A DNA stretch of 64,000 nucleotides from Epithemia pelagica (Eukaryota; Bacillariophyta; Bacillariophyceae; Surirellales; Surirellaceae), in contig OX337235.1 in NCBI GenBank assembly GCA_946965045.2, positions 3,667,928 through 3,731,927 of the forward strand, given 5' to 3'. Of this stretch, positions 28,579-37,374 are shown in pieces; position 1 is the first letter of the stretch; every line of letters begins with the position of its first letter. The notes beneath the pieces were generated by a model. That model was given only the letters and a program-made list of their open reading frames with translations, searched no databases and had not been told where the DNA came from. The position numbers and the translations under genes are program-made.

Positions 28579-29452
28579 CTCGATCAACTCTTGTTTAGTT
28601 ACTCTCCCAAGTTCTTTGACGGACGGAACCATGCTGCCGCCGGACTGGGATTGGGCATGTCCATGACGTCGGGTTTGGTGGGTGCCGCATCGGCGGTAGC
28701 GTCCTCATCTGGTTCGGGTACTACCAGTGGCGACCGTTTGCTCCATCCCGTAATGTGGACGAGTTCGACCGTGGCCTTGGGTATGGCCGTGACCGCCATG
28801 GGATTGGGCTATGACAAGATTCCCCGTTTATGTCCATTGTCACGTGCCACCATTTGGTTCCAGTATCATCCCGAGCAGGGACAATGGGTTTGGTCTCCCT
28901 ACCGTTCGGGTGATGTGAACGAAGGCGAACGATGGATTTCCGTACACACACACCAAGTACCGCATCGTCCAGGAGCCACGAATCATCATCATTGGGCGAC
29001 GAGCAGCAGTCGTTCGTTGCGCTCCATGGTGTCATCGTCGTCGTCCTCGGATCACGGTCAGGAACTGGACCCCCAATGGCCCAATGGATCAGTGAAAAGA
29101 TTATTCGTCACTTGGCTCTACACAATCCATATCCTCTGGCGGACTTTGCCTTAGAATGTCCTCTGTGTTTGCAAACCTGGCACAATCCCGCAACCATTCG
29201 GCGCGGTCGTACCTGCGGACATGGCATTTGCACTCAATGCTACTCGGGATATGTGACAATGATCCAGAAACGAAACCAACACAAGGGGAAGACGACAGCG
29301 ACGACAACAAAGACAGTGGGATCCAGGTCTGTACCGTGTCCTTTATGTGAAACACCGTTTTGAAAAGAGGCGTGATCCATATACCACTGTGGATAGTTCT
29401 TTCGACTTCAAAGAAACGAACCACACAGAGCAAGATCGGTGAGTTCTCCGTA

Positions 29453-29477
29453 TGACCTCTCTCTTTTCGAGAGGTCA
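29453..29477 (+). terminator. Small hairpin after the RING gene (copy at 33946-33970)
   Basis: TGACCTCTC-TCTTTTC-GAGAGGTCA, a perfect 9-bp stem followed by TTATTTTTTA. It lies about 90 bp after the RING stop codon in both units. It may shape the 3' end of the transcript; role unproven. Confidence 0.35.
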
Positions 29478-29878
29478 TTATTTTTTAGAGTCTTTAGAGT
29501 ATCCTATTCGTATAATGACATCGAGAGAAGTTTCGAGAGTATGTTGTGGACAAAACAAACTACTCCTAGAAGATGTCACTCGCCTCGAAAATTTTCTTTC
29601 GGATAGATTTGTGGTGGGACCCCTAGTTTTTTGAGCGACTGCCTATTTCATGAGCGACCACACACACGAGATATAGTACGCGCGACTCGGCGACGTATTG
29701 TGGATTCTCGGAAGCAACAAAAGGACAACGAGATAAAAGGCCTATATGGAACCTTGGAACAACGACGAAGCCAAGAACCTTTTGTTCGCTGCAACGTGTT
29801 GATTTGGACGATCCTTGTGGAGAAACCAAACGGCCGCCGGATTTTCATTGGCAAGAGACCTCCCAGCATCCAACGACA

Positions 29879-30790
29879 ATGGCGACAATGGCAACAAGAA
29901 ATACACCGGAAGAGGATGGTACGGACTTGGCAGAGCCGCTCTTGGCCAATCCTCGTGGCAGCCGAAACGATGACGCTGCACCGGTCGTGTCAACGAGTGG
30001 GGAGCAAGCAAGTAGTGTGCCGACAACAACACCCCCTTCTTCGTCCTCCTCATCATCATCATCATCCGTTTCGTCGTGGTCGCTCTTGTGCCGGTTAATT
30101 CTATTGAGTCGACCGGAATGGCTTCTCTTGGCTATATCGACCCTTTTCATGACGATCAATCAAGGCACGCAATTGTGGTTGCCCAAACTTGTGGGTCGGG
30201 CCTACGATGATTTAATGGATCCAACCTTGGACTATAAAATGCCACGGATTCATGGCCTCATGGCCACCGTCTTGATCTTGCATTGCGGTGGATCCAAGGC
30301 GGGATCGATCCGGACCGCACTCATGGGCATTGCCGGAGAACGAATTGTCGCACGCTTGCGAACAACCTTGTATGGCCAACTCTTGCAACAAGAAATTGGT
30401 TTTTTTTGATGCGACGCAATCGGGAGAATTAATTTCTCGATTGGGATCCGATACCACGGTTGTCAAACAAGCCATTGCCACTTCGTGGGCCGAAGTCGTG
30501 TTGGGCATGGTCAAGTTGTCCATTGCCATTGGTCTCATGGTGAGTATTTCGCCATCTCTGGCCAGTCTCACCGTGACAAGTACCGTGGTGATTTTTGTGC
30601 TGTGCATCCCCTTTGGACGACTCCTGGGGAAATTGAGCAAGGAATTTCAAGACAAGCTGGGACAAGCCCAAAGTTGGCCGACCGAAATTTTGGGTGCCAT
30701 GCGAACCGTTCAAAGCTTTGTGGCCGAAGAAAAGGAAGCACATCGCTATGCCTCCTTGATTGGAACCAACCTTGTGATGCTGTTCGTTGT
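29879..30790 (+). pseudogene. ABC half-transporter membrane domain, copy A (frameshifted and truncated)
   Basis: Same gene as 34371-35393. The ATG is at 29879 (MATMATRNTPEEDGTDLAEP). A run of eight T (7 in copy B) at about 30400-30407 breaks the frame after LLQQEIGFF. The sequence then continues as a good match in another frame (ATQSGELISRLGSDTT to EEKEAHRYASLIGT). It ends where an E element begins near 30770. No Walker A, signature or Walker B motif follows, so the nucleotide-binding domain is absent. Confidence 0.85.
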
Positions 30791-30845
30791 TGTTCCAAAC
30801 GGGGTACAGAGAGTTTTGGGGGGAAAGTTTCCCTCCGATTGCGGG
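30770..30845 (-). repeat. E element, partial copy (end of unit A)
   Basis: The piece ATGCTGTTCGTTGTTGTTCC to AGAGAGTTTTGGGGGGAAAG corresponds to the tail of E copy 4. It then breaks at CCCTCCGATTGCGGGGGTACC. The other half resumes at 31700. Confidence 0.6.
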
Positions 30846-31699
30846 GGTACCTCCCGTCTGCTGTCCATACGGTTATTCCCAAAATTTTCTAAAAATGTAA
30901 AAATTATTTCTTTCAAATTTCTTTTGATTTAGCACATTATTGTAACGTCCAAGCCAACTGTAATAACTGGCTTCGCCCTATTGTGTAGCCGCTTGCGCTC
31001 ATGAATGGGAAACAGGAACCGTGAGCCGTGAGACTCGACGAGACATGCACAGAGAAATCTACAAGCCCATTTTATACTCTAAAGTCTATACTGTTTCAAA
31101 AGCGAGTACTCTTTACGTAGTAGTGGATCAAGCTTCACGGAATCATCACACACACACACACACACCAAACCATGAAATACACACACATGCACCTCTAGGA
31201 GTATCAACACAAGCTCCTGGCACTTTGTATATGGGAAAGATAAAAGCATAGTCCACTACTAGTTTAGGCTTCCTGCTTCCTGGGCTTACATACCCCATGA
31301 TGACGCTGTCCTGCTTCCTGGGCTTACATACCCCATGATGACGCTGTCAAACCTTTGCTTCATCATTGTAGTGGTTGATTGTTCATTGCAGTGGTTGATT
31401 GTCATGTTTCATGTTGTCATCCTTCCTTTGATTCATTCCGCCTTCACTTGTGATCAAGGTGGATGGTTTTGGCCATAAAGTTGTCACTGTGGTCGTTCGT
31501 ACGGCTGGATGGTTTTCTTTTGGTTTTTGGTGTGCTCATGGTCGTCTTTTGTGGTGTTGCTCGAAAAGTGAGACGATTCCTGGCCCCAGCAATACAAGGC
31601 GTGACCGGCGCGAACGATCGAAGGGAGGCTGGCGATATCACCCGGCTGGCGCTTTGGGAAAAAATACGAGACAATTTTTTTCCTTTCGGATGACGGACG
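30846..31699. other. ~0.85 kb insert between units A and B
   Basis: Absent between units B and C, where the E element is continuous, so this is an insertion into an E element or a separate filler. Its two ends are roughly inverted to each other (CGATTGCGGGGGTACC near 30838, complement of GGTACCCCCCCAATCGC near 31705). It holds a (CA)n run at about 31147-31167 and the short tandem repeat at 31273-31348. No gene was recognised. Confidence 0.45.
31273..31348 (+). repeat. 38-bp perfect tandem duplication
   Basis: CTGCTTCCTGGGCTTACATA followed by CCCCATGATGACGCTGTC occurs twice in succession (31273-31310 and 31311-31348) with no difference. Confidence 0.9.
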
Positions 31700-31835
31700 A
31701 ACAAAGGTACCCCCCCAATCGCACCCTTCCTCGGGTAAACCCCCCAAGGCCCCCCAACACACCTGGTTGGGTTTGGCTCAGTCGATTTGAAGATGCCGAC
31801 GGGCGCGCACAAAAGACCCTTTGGGTGTCTTGGAA
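31700..31835 (-). repeat. E element copy at the start of unit B
   Basis: On the minus strand: ACCCAAAGGGTCTTTTGTGC, GCGCCCGTCGGCATCTTC, AACCAGGTGTGTTGGGGGGC, GGGTTTACCCGAGGAAGG and GGTACC. It lacks the tail, which lies at 30770-30845. Confidence 0.65.
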
Positions 31836-31988
31836 CGGATGACGCTTTTTTCGTTGCACATGTGGTGCATAGTCATGGTTGCCTCTTGTGTGTGTTTGAT
31901 TAGGGTGGTAAGTGCAATCAAAGAAGCAAGATGCCAGGCTTGTGTGAGATGCAGGAGAAAGGGTTGATGGACACAGTACACAAACGTC

Positions 31989-32366
31989 TTGGACGGATTC
32001 TGCAATATGATTCATAAGCAACAAGAAAGTGTGGATTGGCCGCCACTGGACGGACACCACCAACAGCAACACAAACTCCAGCGTCACCTACTGCGGTTAC
32101 CAAGCACAATGCCACTGCCACAAAACGCAATAATCCAACGAACAAATAGAGAAATCAAGCAAAAGGCCAAAAAGGACAACCACGGCTATTACATTTCATG
32201 CTGCAAATCCCAATACCACGTAGATGTAGCAGTGAATCAATCCATTTCAAGCACAAGAGGATACCTTATAAAGACGACCGAGACGCTGATGAGGACATGG
32301 ACACTGCTAGTCACGTTGGACCTTGCTTTCAATTCCTTCGCAGATGAGATCTCAATGAGTCTGTAG
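31989..32366 (+). CDS. Short open frame conserved in three units (copy B)
   Basis: 125 residues, MDGFCNMIHKQQESVDWPPL to FADEISMSL. It is Gln/His-rich at first with no recognisable domain. It may be real or an accident of recent duplication. Confidence 0.25.
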   Translation: MDGFCNMIHKQQESVDWPPLDGHHQQQHKLQRHLLRLPSTMPLPQNAIIQRTNREIKQKAKKDNHGYYISCCKSQYHVDVAVNQSISSTRGYLIKTTETLMRTWTLLVTLDLAFNSFADEISMSL

Positions 32367-33019
32367 TTGGGTGGAGGATTCCACAACACTTTTATCAGCA
32401 GTCGCCATTCTAGAGACTTTTCCTATTCGAAAAAGGAGGACATCAAGGTGCTTCTTTTTTCAACCCAAGCATGAGTTCCATCTTTGTCGCTGACGACCAC
32501 AACGGAGAGTCTCCCTCTTCGATCTTAAAGTATGTTGGATGGGTGGTAACAGGTGATTCGCCGATGGTCATGGTCTACAGCAAAAGGGTAATGGCAAAGG
32601 ATCACAAACAAGTTGGATCGAGTGGATCGGATCGGTTCCGTCACCATGGCTCTCTAGTTTGTTACGGATACGAGGAGGAAGAACGAACCAACTCCCAGCA
32701 ATCATACGTACTTGTTGTGAAAGGATTCTCGGTTCGGTTGCGTAGACGACCACGAACTTGGACCACGCAACCACGCCGAACCTCGAACGATACCAAGGTC
32801 GGGCATTTCCTTGTACTTTTTCGTACTGGAGGATGGTTCTCAATCGTTACAAGTCAGAGATAGCTTTTGACTGTCGTCATTCTTTCGAGGCTCGTAGATG
32901 TTCCATGACCCAACAGGAAAAATGTAACGGATGTCGCCTCTCGAAAACGTCCCTCTCGTTTCCATGATGCGCGAGGGACATCCGCCCAAATTCGAACAGC
33001 AGGCCTCGGGTCGAGGATT

Positions 33020-33856
33020 GTGAGAGATGGAGCTTGGAGACGTTACATTGCGAATTATGGGAGTCTGTGTCTGGTGGACCTCGATCAACTCTTGTTTAGT
33101 TACTCTCCCAAGTTCTTTGACGAACGGAACCATGCTGCCGCCGGACTGGGATTGGGCATGTCCATGACGTCGGGTTTGGTGGGTGCCGCATCGGCGGTAG
33201 CGTCCTCATCTGGTTCGGGTACTACCAGTGGCGACCGTTTGCTCCATCCCGTAATGTGGACGAGTTCGACCGTGGCCTTGGGTATGGCCGTGACCGCCAT
33301 GGGATTGGGCTATGACAAGATTCCCCGTTTATGTCCCTTGTCACGTGCCACCATTTGGTTCCAGTATCATCCCGAGCAGGGACAATGGGTTTGGTCTCCC
33401 TACCGTTCGGGTGATGTGAACGAAGGCGAACGATGGATTTCCGTACACACACACCAAGTACCGCGCCGTCCAGGAGCCACGAATCATCATCATTGGGCGA
33501 CGAGCAGCAGTCGTTCGTTGCGCTCCATGGTGTCATCGTCGTCGTCCTCGGATCACGGTCAGGAACTGGACCCCCAATGGATCAGTGCCAAGATTATTCG
33601 TCACTTGGCTCTACACAATCCATATCCTCTGGCGGACTTTGCCTTAGAATGTCCTCTGTGTTTGCAAACCTGGCACAATCCCGCAACCATTCGGCGCGGT
33701 CGTACCTGCGGACATGGCATTTGCACTCAATGCTACTCGGGATATGTGACAATGATCCAGAAACGAAACCAACACAAGGGGAAGACGACAGCGACGACAA
33801 CAAAGACAGTGGGATCCAGGTCTGTACCGTGTCCTTTATGTGAAACACCGTTTTGA
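33020..33856 (+). CDS. RING-finger protein, copy B (best preserved)
   Basis: From the ATG at 33158 this gives 232 residues. The frame is open from 33020 but no ATG lies earlier within it. Upstream in the same frame, stops at about 32864 (TAG) and 32907 (TGA) separate it from a further open stretch from 32471; copy A is open at both places. So the ancestral protein was longer and this copy may be N-terminally damaged. The first half is Gly/Ser-rich with AAAGLGLGMSMTSGLVGAAS and WSPYRSGDVNEGERWISV. The C-terminal RING has C-x2-C-x15-C-x1-H-x2-C-x2-C-x32-C-x2-C spacing (ECPLC, TCGHGICTQC, VPCPLC), the C3HC4 pattern of E3 ubiquitin ligases. Function beyond that is unknown. Confidence 0.7.
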   Translation: MRDGAWRRYIANYGSLCLVDLDQLLFSYSPKFFDERNHAAAGLGLGMSMTSGLVGAASAVASSSGSGTTSGDRLLHPVMWTSSTVALGMAVTAMGLGYDKIPRLCPLSRATIWFQYHPEQGQWVWSPYRSGDVNEGERWISVHTHQVPRRPGATNHHHWATSSSRSLRSMVSSSSSSDHGQELDPQWISAKIIRHLALHNPYPLADFALECPLCLQTWHNPATIRRGRTCGHGICTQCYSGYVTMIQKRNQHKGKTTATTTKTVGSRSVPCPLCETPF

Positions 33857-34370
33857 AAAGAGGCGTGATCCATATACCACTGTGGATAGTTCTTTCGACT
33901 TCAAAGAAACGAACCACACAGAGCAAGATCGGTGAGTTCTCCGTATGACCTCTCTCTTTTCGAGAGGTCATTATTTTTTAGAGTCTTTAGAGTATCCTAT
34001 TCGTATAATGACATCGAGAGAAGTTTCGAGAGTATGTTGTAGACAAAACAAACTACTCCTAGAAGATGTCACTCGCCTCGAAAATTTTCTTTCGGATAGA
34101 TTTGTGGTGGGACCCCTAGTTTTTTGAGCGACTGCCTATTTCATGAGCGACCACACACACGAGATATAGTACGCGCGACTCGGCGACGTATTGTGGATTC
34201 TCGGAAGCAACAAAACGACAACGAGATAAAAGGCCTATATGGAACCTTGGAACAACGACGAAGCCAAGAACCTTTTGTTCGCTGCAACGTGTTGATTTGG
34301 ACGATCCTTGTGGAGAAACCAAACGGCCGCCGGATTTTCATTGGCAAGAGACTCCCAGCATCCAACGACG

Positions 34371-35393
34371 ATGGCGACAATGGCAACAAGAAATACACCG
34401 GAAGAGGATGGTACGGACTTGGCAGAGCCGCTCTTGGCCAATCCTCGTGGCAGCCGAAACGATGACGCTGCACCGGTCGTGTCAACGAGTGGGGAGCAAG
34501 CAAGTAGTGTGCCGACAACAACACCCCCTTCTTCGTCCTCCTCCTCATCATCATCATCCGTTTCGTCGTGGTCGCTCTTGTGCCGGTTAATTCTATTGAG
34601 TCGACCGGAATGGCTTCTCTTGGCTATATCGACCCTTTTCATGACGATCAATCAAGGCACGCAATTGTGGTTGCCCAAACTTGTGGGTCGGGCCTACGAT
34701 GATTTAATGGATCCAACCTTGGACTATAAAATGCCACGGATTCATGGCCTCATGGCCACCGTCTTGATCTTGCATTGCGGTGGATCCAAGGCGGGATCGA
34801 TCCGGACCGCACTCATGGGCATTGCCGGAGAGCGAATTGTCGCACGCTTGCGAACCACCTTGTATGGCCAACTCTTGCAACAAGAAATTGGTTTTTTTGA
34901 TGCGACGCAATCGGGAGAATTAATTTCTCGATTGGGATCCGATACCACGGTTGTCAAACAAGCCATTGCCACTTCGTGGGCCGAAGTCGTGTTGGGCATG
35001 GTCAAGTTGTCCATTGCCATTGGTCTCATGGTGAGTATTTCGCCATCTCTGGCCAGTCTAACCGTGACAAGTACCGTGGTGATTTTTGTGCTGTGCATCC
35101 CCTTTGGACGACTCTTGGGGAAATTGAGCAAGGAATTTCAAGACAAGCTGGGACAAGCCCAAAGTTGGCCGACCGAAATTTTGGGTGCCATGCGAACCGT
35201 TCAAAGCTTTGTGGCCGAAGAAAAGGAAGCACATCGCTATGCCTCCTTGATTGGAACCAACCTTGTGATGCTGTTCGTTGTTGTTCCAAACGGGGTGCAG
35301 AGAGTTTTGGGGGGAAAGTTTTTACTTTTTTCCTCGGGTAAACCCCCCAAGGCCCCCCAACACGCCTGGTTGGGTTTGGCTCAGTCGATTTGA
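34371..35393 (+). pseudogene. ABC half-transporter membrane domain, copy B (truncated by E element)
   Basis: An open frame of 340 residues from MATMATRNTPEEDGTDLAEP. After a Ser-rich linker come hydrophobic spans WLLLAISTLFMTINQGTQLW, MATVLILHCGG and the pair LGMVKLSIAIGLMVSIS and VTSTVVIFVLCIPF. The cytoplasmic loop ARLRTTLYGQLLQQEIGFFD followed by GELISRLGSDTTVVKQA is typical of the ABCB/TAP exporter membrane domain. Homology ends at HRYASLIG (about 35265). The last ~40 codons are E element sequence. The nucleotide-binding domain that would power transport is missing, so a working transporter is unlikely. Confidence 0.82.
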
Positions 35394-35435
35394 AGATGCC
35401 GACGGGCGCGCACAAAAGACCCTTTGGGTGTCTTG
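35272..35435 (-). repeat. E element copy joining units B and C
   Basis: Continuous copy: ATGCTGTTCGTTGTTGTTCC, AGAGAGTTTTGGGGGGAAAG, CCTCGGGTAAACCCCCCAAG, GCCGACGGGCGCGCACAAAA, GACCCTTTGGGTGTCTTGG. It shows the uninterrupted structure that is split around 30846-31699. Confidence 0.7.
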
Positions 35436-35972
35436 GAACGGATGACGCTTTTTTCGTTGCACATGTGGTGCATAGTCATGGTTGCCTCTTGTGTGTGTTT
35501 GATTAGGGTGGTAAGTGCAATCAAAGAAGCAAGATGCCAGGCTTGTGTGAGATGCAGGAGAAAGGGTTCATGGACACAGTACACAAACGTCTTGGACGGA
35601 TTCTCCATGATGATTCATCAGCAACAAGAAAGTGTGGATTGGCCGCCACTTGACGGACACCACCAACAGCAACACAAACTTCAGCGTCACCTACTGCGGT
35701 TACCAAGAAGCACAATGCCACTGCCACAAAACGCAATAATCCAACGAACAAATAGAGAAATCAAGCAAAAGGCCAATAAGGACAACCACGGCTATTACAT
35801 TTCATGCTGCAAATCCCAATACCACGTAGATGGAACAGTGAATCAATCCATTTCAAGGACAAGGCGATACCGTATAAAGACGACCGAGACGCTGATGAGG
35901 ACATGGACACTGCTAGTCACGTTGGACCTTGCTTTCAATTCCCTCGCGGATGAGATCTCAATGAGTCTGTAG
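35424..35972 (+). CDS. Short open frame conserved in three units (copy C, longest)
   Basis: 182 residues starting MGVLERMTLFSLHMWCIVMV (hydrophobic), with a Cys-rich ARCQACVRCRRKG and then the shared DWPPLDGHHQQQHKLQRH to LADEISMSL. The first 60 codons are closed in the other copies or in another frame. No family was recognised. Confidence 0.28.
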   Translation: MGVLERMTLFSLHMWCIVMVASCVCLIRVVSAIKEARCQACVRCRRKGSWTQYTNVLDGFSMMIHQQQESVDWPPLDGHHQQQHKLQRHLLRLPRSTMPLPQNAIIQRTNREIKQKANKDNHGYYISCCKSQYHVDGTVNQSISRTRRYRIKTTETLMRTWTLLVTLDLAFNSLADEISMSL

Positions 35973-36368
35973 TTGGGTGGTCAGCAGCCGCCATTCTAGA
36001 GACTTTTCCTATTCGAAAAAACGAGGACATCAAGGTGCTTCGTTGTCAACCCAGGCAAGAATTCCACCTTTGCCGCTGACGACCACGACGGAGAGTCTCC
36101 CTCTTCCCTCTGCAAGTATGTTGGATGGGTGGTAACAGGTGATTCGCCGATGGTCATGGTCTACAGCAAAAGGGTAATGGCAAAGGATCACAAACAAGTT
36201 GGATCGAGTGGATCCGATCGGTTCCGTCACCATGGCTCTCCAGTTTGTTACGGATACGAGGAGGAAGAACGAACCAACTCCCAGTAATCATACGTACTTG
36301 TTGTGAATTGTGAAAGGATTCTCGGTTCGGTTGCGTAGACGACCACGAACTTGGACCACGCCGAACCT
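35436..36368 (+). repeat. Tandem unit C (5' part only)
   Basis: Matches the first kilobase of units A and B up to CCACGCCGAACCT and stops one base before the hairpin at 36369. The RING and ABC parts are absent. Confidence 0.85.
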
Positions 36369-36448
36369 CAACTTCAAACGGAAGTGGTAGGTCTTTCGAA
36401 AAAGCAACCGAACTTTTTCGAAAGACCTACCACTTCCGTTTGAAGTTG
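36369..36448. repeat. Perfect 36-bp hairpin at the array breakpoint
   Basis: The left arm 36369-36404 and right arm 36413-36448 are exact complements with the 8-base loop CAACCGAA. Arm ends: CAACTTCAAACGGAAGTGG ... CGAAAAAG. Homology to the tandem units ends exactly where the hairpin starts. It could be a fold-back made during break repair or a tiny inverted-repeat element. Confidence 0.95.
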
Positions 36449-36681
36449 GAAATCCAGCATAGCCAATGGGGAGCCACACCAGTGAGAACTCAAGCATCGA
36501 GATTGGATCGAGGTTCGTTGACCATTGACCACATCATGTCGGTATCCACGTGAATGGTACAAAGGAGGATGACCCCCCCCCCCCCCACCCCCCCACCCCA
36601 AGTAACATTGGATTTCGAACGATTGAGAGAGAGAGAGAGCGGTCACAAAATCCAAAACCAGCAAAGTCGAACCGGCCACAC

Positions 36682-37374
36682 ATGAAGCTTGACATGACCT
36701 CCTCGCAACCTGCTCTTCGACAATTGGAACTTTCCGACAAGGATGTTTTGTGTACCAAGGACAAGACCTTGCGCCATCATCCGTGTAATTGCTTCTTTCG
36801 AGCTCACATTGACAAAATGCTTCCAACCTACAAGAGTGTCACGGGCAAATTGAACAAGATGAACTTGACCAAACAAATTGTCGATAAACTGGAAATGTTT
36901 CATGGCATGAGGTTTGTCAAATTCAACGACGAGACTGCCTCCTGGGAACAAGTCGACAGCTCTGTGGCTCGAGAAAAGGTCGGACATGCCATTCGGTTTG
37001 CCATTCGACGAGAACAAAAGCAAGCACTCAAGAAAGAGACCACCAAAACAGCACTCAAAGCAAGAACGGTGTACAAGGTTCGCTCGACCATGGAAGCGTG
37101 CCATGTCGTTTCGGATTGCAGCAGTTCCGATGAAGAGAGCACGGGTGTCATGGACCAACAAGATCAAGAGACAATGCAACCCACAGCATCGTCTGTATCT
37201 CCTGATTACACAAGAAGCAGCTTGGACAACATCATGTCGTCCGTGAATATTTCTCATGACTGCATCATGGACAGTGAACTGACTCCCATGAGCCAGTCCG
37301 AATCCACATCGTTGGTCTGGACCCAAGAAGACTTTCAGTTCTTGATGAATGAAACGGTTTTGTTTCAAGAATAA
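36682..37374 (+). CDS. DUF6824-like domain protein
   Basis: 230 residues from the ATG at 36682 (MKLDMTSSQPALRQL). An earlier in-frame ATG at 36550 only adds sequence coded by a poly-C tract and a GA repeat, which looks like leader. Residues about 15-110 match the diatom-abundant DUF6824 pattern. It opens with LSDKDVLCTKDKTLRHHPCN (usual form DVLCGKGK...HPGN), then FFRAHIDKMLPTYKSVTGKL, then MRFVKFNDETASWEQV, and closes with AREKVGHAIRFAIRR. The two glycines usual in the first motif are replaced (TKDK, HHPCN). The C-terminal half is acidic and Ser/Gln-rich, as in a regulator. The function of the domain is not established. Confidence 0.75.
   Translation: MKLDMTSSQPALRQLELSDKDVLCTKDKTLRHHPCNCFFRAHIDKMLPTYKSVTGKLNKMNLTKQIVDKLEMFHGMRFVKFNDETASWEQVDSSVAREKVGHAIRFAIRREQKQALKKETTKTALKARTVYKVRSTMEACHVVSDCSSSDEESTGVMDQQDQETMQPTASSVSPDYTRSSLDNIMSSVNISHDCIMDSELTPMSQSESTSLVWTQEDFQFLMNETVLFQE

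Larger units (their letters stand above)
21990..29363 (+). pseudogene. RING-finger gene, copy A (split by transposon and frameshifted)
   Basis: The 5' part (21990-22274) reads through ASRKRPSRFHDARGTSAQIR to SLCLVDLD and is then interrupted by the copia insertion. The gene resumes at 28585 with QLLFSYSPKFFD. An extra 8 bp (CCCAATGG repeated at 29072-29087) shifts the frame just before the RING domain. The intact RING (CPLC, CGHGICTQC, CPLC) is therefore read in a different frame (open 28932-29363). Unlike copy B, the upstream part of copy A has no stop at the two positions where B is broken. The 28543-29154 frame that begins inside the LTR is an artefact of the insertion. Confidence 0.8.
20946..30790 (+). 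repeat. Tandem unit A (RING gene plus ABC fragment), split by a copia element
   Basis: Without the 6.3 kb transposon the unit is about 3.5 kb and aligns base for base with 31836-35290 (unit B), and for its first kilobase with 35436-36368 (unit C). It starts with TGTCTTGGAACGGAT-A-ACG after the E element and ends within the ABC gene at another E element. Confidence 0.85.
31836..35290 (+). repeat. Tandem unit B
   Basis: Near-identical to unit A without the copia element. It contains the uninterrupted RING frame, the longer ABC fragment and the empty transposon site near 33085. It joins unit C directly through an E element. Confidence 0.85.

Noticed and set aside
28543-28584. RING protein starting MSTRGENAIILTL
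   Set aside because: These codons are LTR sequence. The frame is a by-product of the insertion.
30941-31170. Possible solo LTR starting TGTAACGTCC
   Set aside because: No matching end, partner or target duplication was found.
31638-32087. Minus-strand frame starting MTLEFVLLLVVSVQW, repeated in unit A
   Set aside because: Conserved only because the whole DNA block is duplicated. It crosses the E element, and no domain is seen.
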